Below, piece by piece: positions 10,951-23,800 of a stretch of 64,000 bases of DNA; position 1 is the stretch's first letter; the number at the start of each line of letters is the position of its first letter. This DNA comes from Hsuehochloa calcarea (Eukaryota; Streptophyta; Magnoliopsida; Poales; Poaceae). The notes beneath the pieces are model-generated. The model did not search any database and was not told where the DNA came from. It saw only the letters and a program-made list of their open reading frames with translations. Both the position numbers and the translations under genes were made by a program. The DNA lies in contig CM070615.1 of the NCBI GenBank assembly GCA_036346395.1, positions 2,113,534 to 2,177,533 of the forward strand, in the 5' to 3' direction.

Positions 10951-13900
10951 TGTAACATCCCAAAATTGGTTTGTGTTTCAAATGTAATAAAAATGAGGAG
11001 AAATTAAAACTTTTTCTCTGATCTTGATTTTTGTAATCAGTTCCATAATTTTTGTAAAGGAATTATGTGAAATCAAAAATCAAATTGCCATTTGGACACC
11101 AACACAAATCTCCTTCATGAAAATCTTGTGCCCAACCTTTGGAAATAAATTTTCTTGGGTCTAGGGTTGATGTTTAACGCCTCAGAATTATTTTATAATT
11201 TTTAGAAATTATTCGATAATTTTTTAGGCCAGTCAAACCTTGGTCAAACCCTAATTCTCACCTTCTGAAATTTCTAGAGAGAAATTCGGTGCATGAAAAT
11301 CTCTGAAAATTTTATGGAAGGTTCCTCCTGCTGTCAGCAGCCTCCGGTTAAAATTTCATAATTTTTGGAACTTGTTTGCTACCTCCAACAAATTCCTCAA
11401 AAATCAGTATTCAAATTCAAACCCTAACCGGTTTTCACTGTTCCTCGGGTTCGGATCAGACTCGGGCTCGAGCCACTTGATTTGGTTCAGTCAACTAAAT
11501 GCACCGGCTCGGTCGTTCGGGCGCGAGTGTTGTGCGTCGTTGGATCGGCATCAAACGGCCCACGATCGCGCGAACGTTCGGACCATCTGAGCATGCTGAT
11601 CCATTTGAACCGTTGGATTCTAAATCAACGGCCCACGATCGCGTGAACGTTCGGACCATCCGAACGCCTCGCGCAACGTGAACCGTAGGATCCAAATCAA
11701 CGGTCCAGGATTAAGTGAGCGTTTGAATCGTTATAATCGAACCGATCTATTTCACCGTCGATTTCAATCCAACGGTGATTCGCATTCTTCTTCCCCGCGC
11801 GCCGCCATGGTCAAGCAGTAGTTGGTGAAAATTTCAGAGCGTGGCGGTCGTCGTCCCTTCTACCTTTCGCCAGCGGCTCGGCGTGGTGAGATGGTCCGAC
11901 CGCCTCCATAGTCGTCGTCGCCCCTGCTGTTACCTGCCCCCATCGCTCTCGGCCGACCTCAACACAGTGCTTCACCATTTTCCCTCCCGTTGCTTCTACC
12001 TTGCTCCTTCGGCTATAAAACCCCTCCAGTGGCTTCCCTAGCTTCTTTCGGTCACCCTTGAGCTCGAGCCCTTTGTTAGTGCATTGTTTGAGCTCAATTT
12101 GAGTTTGCACCTTGGTCGCCATTGTCGCCATTCAGCTGAGCTTCAAAGTTCTTGGTGAAAGTGGTGCTCCGGTTTCTCTCGCTCAAATTCTTTGCTGCCC
12201 CTGCTTCCTCTCCTCTCTGTGAGCAATAACCCTCACTCAATTTCTCATTTGCTTGCAGAGAGCAGATCAATTTCGGTTTTCCCCCAAATTCGGCGAAAAC
12301 CTTCAATTTAAATCTCGGCTCGGGTAAGTCGTCCATTGCTCAATTCTTTGCTGCTGTAGATGCGCATTAGTATTAGGATCATGTGGGTGCTCTTGGTTAG
12401 CTTAGCCGTGCTCTAGATCACCGGCGATTAGCCGGAGATCCTCTCTGTAATTTTTCGGACGAGAGCGCGAGTCGTCTTTTGTCGATGAATCTGGACCGTC
12501 TGATCTTCGATCGACGACCCATAGCAGAGAGAGCGTTCGATCGATTCGGGTCCGCGCGGAACGTTGGATCCCAGATCAACGGCTCGCGTGCGTGGGCACG
12601 TTCGATTCAGCCTGCGCGCTCGATTCAACGTGAACCGTTGGATCCAGATCCAACGGTTAGCGTTTAGGGTCTCGTGCGCGCTGTCGGTAGCCGGAGTTTG
12701 GACCGTTGGATCCAAGATCAACGGTCCCGATTCGAGGGAACGTTCGGACCGTCCGAAAGGTTCGATCCGTGTGGACCGTTGAATCCAAGATCAACGGTGC
12801 AGATCGGAATGAACGTTCGGACCACCGGACGTCCTGGTCCACGTGAACCGTTGGATCCAGATCCAACGGTGAGCGTTTAGGGTTTGTGAATCCCGCGCGC
12901 GCGTTAGCACTGGAACGCGGACCGTCGGATCCAAGATCGACGCTCCTCGTTCGTCCACGTCGGTTTAGTTTCTGATTTTTCCCGAAAGGATTTATTTATC
13001 AACTGAAAAATATGATAGCTTGTAAAATGCATAACTAATTCATTTCAAATCCTTTTCGGTTGATTCAAATTTTGTTGGTTATGTTTTTAACTAGACTTTA
13101 ATTTAAAAATGTTTCCACACTCAGTATAGCTCCAGAAAATTTTGCTAATGAATAGTAGTATTTTTGATTTATAAAAACTGAGCAAAATTATTTTGGCCAT
13201 ATCTTTTGCATTAAGAATCCAAATCAATTGGTTCTTGTTGCATTAGTTCATAAAAATCATGCTCTTTCTACTGTAAAAATTTGAGAGCTTTTTGTTGAAG
13301 TTGGCTGTTGGATCTTTTCGGTTTCTTTTGCCTTATTGGTTCTTTTTGGTTCTTTCGATAGGATCCGAAGAGCACATTGATACCGAGAGTGATCCCCAGC
13401 AACATCTTGACCCACAACAAGCGAGCAAGCGGTTTGATCATGTTAATCCTATTATTTTACAAGTTTAATATTTTGAATTCAACTGTATGTATGCATTGCT
13501 ACTTTGTGTTAAATTATGGTTAGTTGATCCTATAGTTGCATAATCTGTAGGAATTGTTTATCCTCTACTACCATGAGCCTAGGTTATTTGATGTGATTTG
13601 AGTTCGATGGATAGACTCTTGTCACTTAGTAGATTTCGATTTGGAATTGCTTAGAAATGCTTAGTTTTGGTAGTAAGGCGGTCATCGACTTAGTCGATGG
13701 CCTTGATCACACAAAAATTATTATTCTTACATTATGTCCAAACACTTGGTGCTTTGTTAATTTTGCAAGTCAAAATCGAAAAATGAAAAGCTGATTTGGA
13801 CTTGGGCAAGTGGTTGGATGGTGGGTTATTGGGTTTGTGGATGTCTTGCCTAAGTCAACAAGGACCGAACATCTTGTGTCACACTCTCCAAGCATTTTTG

Positions 13901-15088
13901 CGTACTAACCACATGAGGGTTATATGGGTGTGTTATCTCAGTCGCGGGAGGGCGTTGTGTGTGTTGTGTGAAAAGGAATTGTGTTCTTGTGTTTGTGTTG
14001 GGTGTGCGGTGGTGGGGATTGCGGGAAGGTTCTCCACCTCGAGGCGTCATGATTGTCAGAGGCTTTACCAGTGAGGGGTAGTTGTCCGAGGTGGGCCACG
14101 ACCCGACACAGCGTATGGGTTTCTATCCATACTGGCGACTCGAAGGTAATACATAATATTGGAAAAGTCTCGTAGGACTTAGCGTCTTGAAGCATACCTA
14201 AGGAAGTGTGCTTAATAGCTTGGCAAAAGGCGGTCGGCATGTGGGTAAGTTGGTACACCTGCGAGGATAAAACTATTGAATAGCCTCGTCCTAGGTTATG
14301 GACGCGCTTGGTTAGGTTTTGCAAGAGTTAGACTACAACCTTTTAAATTAAAATTTGACATGGGTGGTATGAATGGGTAATTCATGCTATTATTGTGGTG
14401 ACTAATGGTTTAGTCACTTCCAGGATTGTTGTTGTTTCCTATCTACTGTTATATTGTTGTCTTTTGCGCTTATTTGAACATTAAAAATAGATTTGTTAAA
14501 TTGCTTTCAATCTATTACATTATTGCAAATGAAAACTTGCTTTATGCTAAAATGAAACCTCTGACCTCTTGTTGATTAAGCTTGCATGTAGTATATGTAC
14601 AGTTTGTTATTCCACATGTAAGTCTTGCGAGTACATTCAAAGTACTCATGGCTTTTCTTACATTGCTTTTGTTTGAGGGAAGAAGGTGAGCCCAAGGGCC
14701 TCACTTTTGTGAGATGTGCTTCGGGTTTGGCGACTAGCTTGGCGGTCCGGTCGGTTGCCTTGTGGGTTAAAAGCACACTGATTGGCTCTTTTGTTGTAGC
14801 CATCTTATGGCACTTTTGCTTCCGCTGTTTAATTATTGTTGTCCCTTTTTATTGTTGGCCGGTTGGCCTCTCTTTTGTAATGACTCGGTTTAATATTATT
14901 AATAATTACATTACATTACGTGTTTGGTTCTATGTGGATGAATGGAATTGATGCATGAGCTTTGTAAAGAGGTGTGTATCTTGCATTCTAGGAAGTATAT
15001 ATGTCTCGAGTCTCGAATTATCTGTTTTGTGATGCTAGGACCGGATGGATGGTTAAGCATTACAAGCCGGATAAACCGGGGTCTCACA
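10951..15088 (+). mobile_element. solo LTR (inner), 4.1 kb
   Basis: It starts TGTAACATCCCAAAATTGG at 10951 and ends ACCGGGGTCTCACA at 15088. AATAA flanks both sides (10946-10950 and 15089-15093), a perfect 5-bp target duplication. It holds no retroviral-type protein domain, so it is a solo LTR. It sits inside the outer solo LTR and is therefore the younger insertion. Internal features are eight short imperfect palindromes at about 11610-12945 and a block near 14030-14320 with no coding potential I trust. Confidence 0.88.
11610..12945. repeat. eight dispersed 25-bp imperfect palindromes in the inner LTR
   Basis: The unit has the form ACCGTTGGATCCAAGATCAA followed by CGGT, so it can fold on itself (ACCGTTG...CAACGGT). 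Copies lie near 11614, 11680, 12558, 12638, 12702, 12776, 12845 and 12920, mostly 65-80 bp apart from 12558 on. Confidence 0.75.
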
Positions 15089-16769
15089 AATAACTACACC
15101 CAAAAGCATTTAAATAAATATTTGAAATAGAATGCAATACATTGAAACAAAGTATTTTGAAAACTGGGTTCAATATGATCAAAGGTATAACTTGCCTTGG
15201 AATAGATCTAGATATTGGTCTTGGTCTTGAGGTGCTCCTTCTTCTGCAAAATTCCCCGAAGTATCGACGTCTACTCGCAAACGAGACAAAAGAAATAAAA
15301 TAAATAAATAACAGAGGCAAAACAAACTCCAAAAATTAAATAAAATTCACCATTAAATAGATCTTAATTTTATATGAATTTACAAATTTGAATGGGCTCA
15401 ATTGGACTTCGGATGCAAAAGATATGGGCTTTGGAAGATTGGAAAATCAATTAAACCCTAATTTGGATTTTCTCGAATTTCCGAATTATTTTTACAAAGG
15501 AAATTCGAATTATTTGCAATGCTTGCGTCACCGAGAATTTCTGGAAAAGAATTAAATTAAAAAAGAAAAGCGGCGGTGGGACCCATCGGTGGCTCGAGCC
15601 ACAGTGGACCAAATCCACCGAGCGAGGAGAACAACCGATGGATGGGCCACGCGGACGCCATGTGGTCGCCACGCGGTGACACGCCCGGCCTGAGAGGGGA
15701 TGTGGTGCACACGTGGCGACCACGGAGGCGAACGACGGCGGCACTCGGCGACCACGGATCTGGCGGATGGCGGCTCGGTGGTGGCGGAGGTGCGCTGGAC
15801 TCAGTCGACTGGCGATCTGGTAGACGCGATCGCTACTCGCGGAGATGACGAGCGGCGGCGGCGACACGAGGGCGGCGAGGCGGTGCGGCCGATGGGCTGC
15901 GGCAGCGAGGTAGGGCTTCCCAGGGCAACGAACTCGCGCATAGGGTTGCCCTTGCGCGGCGAACTTCGGTGGGCTCGGTGGCGGTGAAGCTCACCGGTGG
16001 CTGCGCAATCCGGCGAGAAGCTCACGGCAGTCTTGAGGTTCGAGCTCGATTCCGTGAAACAGCGACGATTTAGGGTTAGCGGTGTGGGGAAAAGCGGCGG
16101 GGTGGATGCGATCCTCGTGACACGGGCGCGGCTTTAAATAGGGCCGAGGAACCCTAGAACCCATGTCGAGGACGGCGGCGTGGCAGCGGAAGAATCGGAG
16201 CGAAGTCCCGTCGGAGGCGATGAACAAGATGTTTGGTGGGACCCACTTGTCGTGGCGGCGGCTCGGACGAAGGTGTGTGGAAAAAGCGACACCTCGGTCC
16301 CACCAGCAGAGAGCGGCGAGGCGCGGCGGCGCGGATCGGCCGAAAGGGACACGGCGAAGATCGGTGGGGCAAGGCGAGGCGAACTCATGGCGGCGGCGGC
16401 GAGGCGTCTTGATCAACGGTGGGAGTGGCGGGCTGGAATAGTGTTGGGCTTGGCCCGACCAACATTCAAGGATTTAAAATAGGTTTTTCTTTTAAATAAA
16501 TCCAGAAAATGCAAATAGCAATTAGAAAATAGCAAATGACTTTGGAAAAATTCCAGAAAATTCTATAAAATATAACCAAGCACATAGAATCTAAATAAAA
16601 TAGTTTTGACAATTGTTGATGTTGGGATTAAGCACATTAAATCAATTTGTCCTTAAAGTCCAATTTAAGCTTTTTAAATTAATATTCAAATAATCCAAAT
16701 GGGAAATTCTCTTGCTACCAATATTTAAAAGATTTTTAAAGCTCTGAAATTTTGGGATGTTACATATAG

Positions 16770-18543
16770 TAGATGGCAAACTTAAAATATGGTGAAAACT
16801 TAAATAATTTAGAAAATTTTGATTAGTTTTTAGAACTAGTATCATTTATATATTTTCAAATTTTAAAATTAAAGATATAAAATTATGAAGTGGACTGTCC
16901 TAATTCTAGGACAGCCTTCAGGGAAATAAACAGGGCAGAGAACGGTATAATTAGAGGTTAATCATAACTAGAAAGTTGTAGGTTGTTTGTGAGAATTTCA
17001 GAAAGTCTTGGATAATTGAATTTGGAGTTCGAATGAATAAGTTAAAGCTATTTTACTACTAGGACAACGGGTAGTGCGTCCCATGGATGAAAATCCCGGC
17101 CGGTTACCACCGGTAACCGGCCTTACCGGTCGGGTCCGGTAACGGAAAACCCAGCCTGTTTAGCAAATTCAAATTCTATTTTCAAATTTTGACTGGTTTT
17201 TAAGCAAATTCAAATGAATTTCATCCGTTTTTTTTCGGTAAATCCGAATTAGTCACGGATTATCGTTCTTCGCCGATCACCGAGAACCGGCGGTTCGAGA
17301 TTTTTATCCTTGGTGCGTCCGGTAGAATTGGGTTAATTATCTCGTCTTAGCGTAGGTTTGTGAGGGCGATTAGTGTAATATTTTGGTGTTATGATTATGT
17401 AATCTTGGGATTGTTTTGAATTATTTGTTCAGAGAGTGTGGCCTCTAGTGCCCTACCGCCATCTCGTTATCCAGCTCCGAATGAATAAAGAGGCATGCAC
17501 ATGGTAGAATGGTAAACAATGGGTTGTTCACCATTATCATTGATATTATTTATCATATTATTTATTATAATTTTGTTAAGCTTATTCATATACATGGTAT
17601 TGGTGACAACGAGTTAATGAGATTATGGTATTGAGATAATGAGAATGTGATATTAAGTTAATGAGACGAGTTGTGCAAATGATTAATTGTGATGTTGCAT
17701 CATTTACATTCATCATGATAAGAGTGCATGAGCCAGGTCAGTGAGGAAGTCATGTAACTATTCGATGAGACTGGTGAGAAAGATACATGACTAGTCCGAA
17801 TTACTTTAGATAAAGTCTTACATTTGTAGGGACTAGTTAAAGTCCTACAAAGTAGGGATCCCACCCTAACAGAGAGGGAAGAGTGTGTCATCGACGGATG
17901 AACACTCTGTTGTACCAGTATCAGCTGATGAGATGTATATGAGTATGAGCATGATGGTGCATTCTCATATATGAGTAAATTGTTAAATTATGCAAAGTTA
18001 CCTATATGGAATATGACTTATTTATTTAAGTATGAAAATGGTATTAAATATATAGATGATGAAGATAATCTTGATTATGGTTGATAAACTGTTGTTTATT
18101 TATTATGTATTTGTTAGTCTTGGACTCACTCTTTCTTTATCGTTGTTTTATATGATTGTTGATGATATTTCGCTTGGAAGAGCTAGCGCACTTGGAACCA
18201 CAAATCTACACTGGATTACTTGATTCATTGGGCATGAGAACCTTTACTATATAGTGATGAATTATATTTTGGACTTGTTAGTTTTGAATGGCCTTTGATG
18301 ATGGGTTGGACTTGAATATTAATTTAATAGACTTTATTCAATTGGTTTTGAGTTGTTCTTGGTTTAGTATCTTGCTATGCGTCCTAGAGATTAATTATCT
18401 ATGATTGTTATATCATTATACCTGTTTTAATGTGACCTATGTATGGGTTTTATTGTTGAGTTGCTAGTTGTAATTTATTATAAAATGATATTAAAATTGA
18501 TAGTTAGTATCATTCTGGGCTCCGTGTTAAACCGGGGTGTTAG
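16770..18543 (+). repeat. degenerate LTR fragment (3' part)
   Basis: AT-rich DNA without coding potential ends in GTGTTAAACCGGGGTGTTAG near 18543, the 3' end form of the TGTAACATCCC-type LTRs seen to the left. Its own 5' end is not visible. The outer solo LTR lies at its left edge and an Ac-like MITE sits inside it at 17082. Confidence 0.5.
17082..17312. mobile_element. Ac-like hAT MITE, copy A
   Basis: The 231-bp element has inverted ends CATGGATGAAAATC and (reverse complement) CAAGGATAAAAATC. The 8-bp target duplication GTGCGTCC is perfect (17074-17081 and 17313-17320). The inside is rich in GGTTACCGG and AACCGG words and carries the AAATTCAAATGAATTT core shared by the other copies. An 8-bp duplication plus CAGGGATGAAAA-like ends is the signature of the hAT superfamily (maize Ac ends similarly). 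It has no coding capacity. Confidence 0.88.
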
Positions 18544-18825
18544 ATATTTCTCGAGGGGAGAGGCATCGTTGTCAATTCTATATCTGCCAAGCCACGACCA
18601 TCCAATAGTGTGTCACTGAGGTCTATATCCTAGCAATGGATTTTCTGCAAATTAAGGGAATATGATACACAACTCTGTAGAGATTTTTTTTTTCACAGAA
18701 TACACTAAAAACCATTCATAGTTGCTAAATATTCTTGCACGTATTAATTGAAGAGAATAGCAGACCATAATGTGAAATATAATTATCATCCCATTGAGGT
18801 CAGCAGTGAACCACCAAGGCACCAC

Positions 18826-19060
18826 ATAACATCCCAAATTTTTGTTTTTTTCAAATTTCTCAGAGTAGTATAGGTTTCTTAAAAAATACCAATTTTCCTC
18901 GCTTAATTAAAGCTTAATCGGGACTTTCTGAATTTGAAACAATTTAATGTGATTAATATCAACATCAATTAATTCTGAAAGCCTCGAATGACTAAACTAT
19001 TTTGTAAAAAACAATCTTGTATTCTTGTGCAATCAAATTCATATATTAATAAAAGAAAAG
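18826..19060 (+). repeat. LTR fragment (5' part)
   Basis: The sequence CATAACATCCCAAATTTTTG at about 18826 matches the 5' end form of the TGTAACATCCC LTR class, followed by about 230 bp of AT-rich DNA of the same style. It breaks off in unique sequence upstream of the HMG-CoA lyase gene. No duplication was found. Confidence 0.4.
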
Positions 19061-19463
19061 CAAAAAAAAGAGAAATACAATAAAGGTACCCCACTAATGG
19101 AAAGTGCATCTCTAAAACATGTAAATATGATTCCAGTAGGTAACAACATGTACATCAAAATTAGAAAAATTAGTGACACAATAGCAAATTATGCTTAAAT
19201 GATCATGAACATTCAAAATAAAAGAACTATATAACTAAGGCGCTAGCTTGAATCACAATTTTCACGAGGCAAATTCATTCTACGAGATTTCATGTATTGG
19301 AAGGATCTTATGATTATTTTGAGATGTGTTTGCTGCTTCTCCATGCTCTGTCAGTCAGATAAGCCCAATTCTTAAAAGTAGGTTTCCACCACAAGAAAGG
19401 TAGGCAGCCTACCCAAACAATCCTAATTTAACACACTCATACAGTCAGCTTGTACACTAATAA

Positions 19464-19485
19464 CTCTCTCTCTCTCTCTCTCTCT
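19464..19485. repeat. (CT)n microsatellite
   Basis: Eleven CT units lie about 0.8 kb upstream of the HMG-CoA lyase transcript. CT-rich tracts are common near grass promoters. No other function can be read from it. Confidence 0.9.
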
Positions 19486-19899
19486 GTGGCTTCGCCCCTG
19501 CGGGCAAGCATTTTCCATCTAATGATGGGTCGTGTCATCTCTTCACTCACATGTTTAATTTTGAATTATATTCTCCACTAAAAGAATAAGAAGGGGAAAT
19601 AAAACCCGGCCATCCATCTAAAAACATAGAGAAAAAGATCAGCCACATACACGTTCGCACGTCTGGCGCCACAAATGAGATTCGATCTTTCTACAGTCAA
19701 AATTGTCAATTGATCACATTTTCATCGTAAAGCATCAATAAATACACCTTTGCAAATCGGGTCCCATCAGTCATCACTAACATGAGAGCAGTGACCCTTA
19801 TCCATCAACAGCTAATCATGAATCGGTGTAATCCCCACGCACATATCCTACTATTCCAATGTAAAGCATTGCAAAAGCTGGATCAAATCAGATGTTCTT

Positions 19900-20282
19900 A
19901 GCGGGTACAATATTTATTCGGAACCAGACCCGGTAATATCTTGCGGGTCCGGTGGCCGCTCACCCAACCGAAAAGAACACCTACCAACGCCACCTCCACT
20001 CAGACGTCGGCACCACCGCTCCCCGCATCGGAGCTCATAAACCCACGCCCGCCGACACGGTGGGCCCACAGCTCTTATACCCGTGGACCAGGCCCACGCG
20101 GGACCTGTTCTTCCCTTGTGGGAGACGCGGAGCTGCAGCTACGACGTCCCATTCCCCGACCAAGCTCCCATTGCGAGAGCGCAATTCGTGTTCTTTGCGT
20201 CGGATTCAGGCCAAAGGCGTGGGTTTGTTTGGTCATATAGCCCTCAGATCGTATTGGGCTTCGTCTTTGCTGATCGATCGAG
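19900..20282 (+). promoter_or_regulatory. HMG-CoA lyase promoter and non-coding first exon
   Basis: This GC-rich block precedes a 5' splice site GTATGTATG at 20283. It carries TGGGCCCAC at 20061 and GGCCCACG at 20091, site II-like words common in plant housekeeping promoters. Exon 1 ends at 20282 (..CGATCGAG) and joins the coding exon at 20893, so the first exon appears non-coding. The transcription start is not visible exactly. An upstream in-frame start giving a transit peptide was not found but cannot be excluded. Confidence 0.5.
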
Positions 20283-20893
20283 GTATGTATGTCTTGGAGC
20301 TGGTTTGTTTCTTCTTGGTTCTTGTTTCCTTTGGTTTTTCCCCCCTTTTCAGTTGCTTGATTTTGTTCTTGTTGCCATGCATGATATGGTTCCTTGCAGC
20401 GTTTTCCCATAAACTTGTTTTAAGATCGAAATGTTCTTGTTCTAGTTCGAACTGTTCAGCTTTCTTCCACGGAAAGTCGATAATAAGACATTTTAACAGG
20501 GTAGACTTTTTTTGCTACGTTATCACTAAATGTTCAGACAAGATTTAAACGCGAAGGTATTCATATCTTGAGAAAATTTTATGTCCAACTACTGAACGTT
20601 GAGCATTTGACAGAGGAAGTGTTGGACTTTGGGCATTGGACATTACCATTCTGTAGATACAAGGCTTACAAGCACAATGGCCTTATGTAGCTTAAACACA
20701 TCAAATTTGCTTGATTAATAAGCACCCAAATTCTATATTAAAAGCAATGGAAGTATGGGATATATACAATCGATTTGCTAGGGAGCATTGACAGCTTTGA
20801 AGCCAAAATTGGGTGTTCTTTAGATGCTTTAGAGATCAATTTTAGTAGGCACTGCAAATCAAGAAACTTCTAATTGCATTTTCTGTTTCTAGA

Positions 20894-23800
20894 ATGTCAA
20901 GCCTTGAGGAGCCGCTTGGTCTCGGAGACCTGCCAAAGTTGAGTATTAACAGACTTGGAAGGTTCTCACCAAGAGCTTGTAGGGCGGGAGCTGATGACCG
21001 TAACACTGGCAAGTAAGTTTCGCTTTTCTGAACCTAGGTTCGTTGCCAAAAAGTTACCATTTTATCATCCAAATTTTTCAATATTTATAGATGTATGAAT
21101 AAGAATGGTGCACAATAGCATTGATCAGTCATACCTGTTAGTATTTTCTTTCTGCCTCCATTTCCATAAGTAAATCGGATAATTGGTCTGACTTTAAAAA
21201 AAATTCTTCAGTGAAGACATTTGAAACATACATACATTTTTACGCTCAGGTACAACAACTACAATGGCAGCACTCACATGGTCCTCAATGGAAACCCTCA
21301 TCCATGGCATCTACAATGCCATCATGCCAATACATCCAGTGATGGAGTGGAGCTCAGAGATCTTCCTCGGAAGGTAGCCTGCATTGCACAGATAGAAGGA
21401 TTAAACTGATATACCATTTTGTCCACTATCACTGCCTTTAGCTAGCCATAATTTTACAGTTTACTATCACAAGTAAATAAGTGAAGTGGTCATTATAAAT
21501 TAGAAAAGAATTACCACCCATATGCTTTCCTTTAGAAAATTTTACGCCACATTCTACCGGTAATATACGGTGGTAGTATAAATCAAATCTAACTATTGAT
21601 TTGTTAAGGGCATAATAGATTTTTCTTTATATTTATTATTTTTCACGAGGGTGTTATGAACTTTTCCAACTAAGGTTAAAAATATTCCTCTTGTGTCATG
21701 TGATTCCCACGTGAGTAATTACAGTTCTACCTTTCTAGGATTCTACTGCTCATACTATCAGGTGTAGTATAAATAAATCATAACTAATCTGAACCAATGG
21801 ATCAAAAAGAATGAACGACCTGTATTAAATTGAGTGTACCGTAAAAAAACTCTTGTTTTAATCCCTAGAGTTGATCGACAATTTGTCTTCAGGTTCTGCG
21901 GGATCTACCAAGGTTTGTGAAGATAGTTGAAGTGGGACCACGTGACGGTCTGCAAAATGAGAAAAGCACTGTACCAACATCTGTAAAGATTCAGTTCATA
22001 CACAAATTGGTGGCTGCTGGTTTATCAGTAGTTGAAGCCACAAGTTTTGTTTCCCCAAAATGGGTGCCGCAGGTGACGTATTTCAATCATGTGAAGCGAT
22101 CTAGTGAGTTTACTAATTGGCATATGGTCCATCAGAAGCCATCAATTTCTTATTTAGATCGATTTGGAAACTGCAGCTAGCTGATGCAAAGGATGTCCTC
22201 AGTGGGATCCAGCTAGTGTCAGATGTGCGGTTTCCAGTGTTAACTCCTAACCTCAGAGTAAGTCCTACCTTTTTTTCTTCTTTTGATGAGAACTCTACTG
22301 CACAGTGACAACAATGCCATACATATTTGCTACTAAAGGATCTGATCTATAGCAATGACGTGATTGTTTACAGGGATTTGAGGCTGCTGTTGCAGCTGGT
22401 GCAAAAGAGGTTGCCGTTTTCGCATCTGCCTCTGAATCCTTCTCTAAGTCAAACATTAACTGTACCATTGAGGAAAGCCTTGTTCGGTTCCGTGATGTTA
22501 CTTCTGCTGCCAAGAAACATGGAATACGTATCCGTGGGTAAGTTCCTAAACCTTTTAATCTCACCAGCCGGAAACGATTATGAATGAAGACACAAATTAC
22601 TGAAGCTGTTTGGTAGCAATCTGATCTGAAATATTTCATTATCTTATTGTCATAGGTATGTTTCATGTGTGGTTGGTTGCCCTGTCGAAGGCGCAGTGCA
22701 TCCATCAAAGGTAGAATATGTAGCCAAGGAGCTTTATGACATGGGCTGCTCAGAGATTTCACTTGGGGACACGATTGGTATTAGTACTCCAGGTACTGAT
22801 CGTTCTTGCATTTGCTTTCAGGGCTTCATCTGCTGTTTCTAGTATCTTTTTCGAGAAATTTTACGTTACATGTTATTAGTAGTATATAGTGGTAGTATAA
22901 ATCAAATCGGCACATTGATTTGTTAAGGGTATAATAGACTTTTCTTTGTATTTATAATTTTTTTGTAATGATATTTGTTATGGAGCAAGACACGACGTAT
23001 CGCAGCAGACGTATGAACGGTACTGAGGGTACTGTAGCACGGTACTTCCCATACGTGGCTGACGAGTTTCTGAGGATAAAGAATATTTGGTTAGGTAGAT
23101 TATTTTAGAATTTCTTATCATTTGGTTATTGTTAGGAATAGGATCTTATTTATTATGAAGGTATTTTAATGGTTGGAAAGATTAGATTGGATTGATAGGT
23201 TTCCTTATAGATTATTTCTTAGACGTTATATCGGATTATCCCTATAAAAGAGATAGCATGTATCCATTATCAATCAAGCAATGAGAAATCAAAAGTTCAA
23301 CTAAGCCTCAGAGCTTTGTTACCTCGATAGGGAAGAGCACTGCCGGCGGTTAGATGAGGGCGAGTGCCTTACCCTTGATCCTTGGACTCGTACCCAACAA
23401 ACGACCACAACATTTGGTATTAGAGTCACCCACCATGGCTTCCGGTGATGAACTATCCCCCTTCTCCATGTTGAAGGCTAGCAACAAAAAGATGATGACC
23501 TCAATTGACAACATGATGGCCATCCTCTAAAAAATTTGGGCATTGACGATCAAGTTGAAGGAGCAAGAGGAGGCGTCGTGTGCCATTACAATAGTGGCGC
23601 TACCATCACCTTTCTCAACGGCGCCACCAATGCCACCCTAGTAGGCATCGCTGCCTTGGTTGCACCTCCGGTGCTGCGCCACTGCAAGAAGGATGCTGCT
23701 GTCCAGCGGTGATCTTTTCCATACGACCGACCAATGTTGTACCACAGGCAAAGAAGAGCGCAGCAACTGAGGGGCTAGCGCCGCCGTAGCGTCCTTCCCG

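Larger units (their letters stand above)
9529..16764 (-). mobile_element. solo LTR (outer), interrupted by a younger solo LTR
   Basis: Read on the minus strand, it starts TGTAACATCCCAAAATTTC at 16764 and ends GGGTCCCGACA at 9529. The flanking 5 bp are TATAG on both sides (9524-9528 and 16765-16769), a perfect target-site duplication. No coding domain lies between the ends once the inserted solo LTR (10951-15088) is taken out, leaving about 3.1 kb. This makes it a solo LTR left by LTR-LTR recombination, of the long-LTR class whose ends read TGTNACATCCC. The GC-rich part at 15570-16440 has long shadow ORFs but no recognisable protein. Confidence 0.85.

Noticed and set aside
15451..16482. many long overlapping ORFs on both strands
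   Set aside because: They are GC-rich shadow frames within the outer solo LTR, without any recognisable protein or splice structure.
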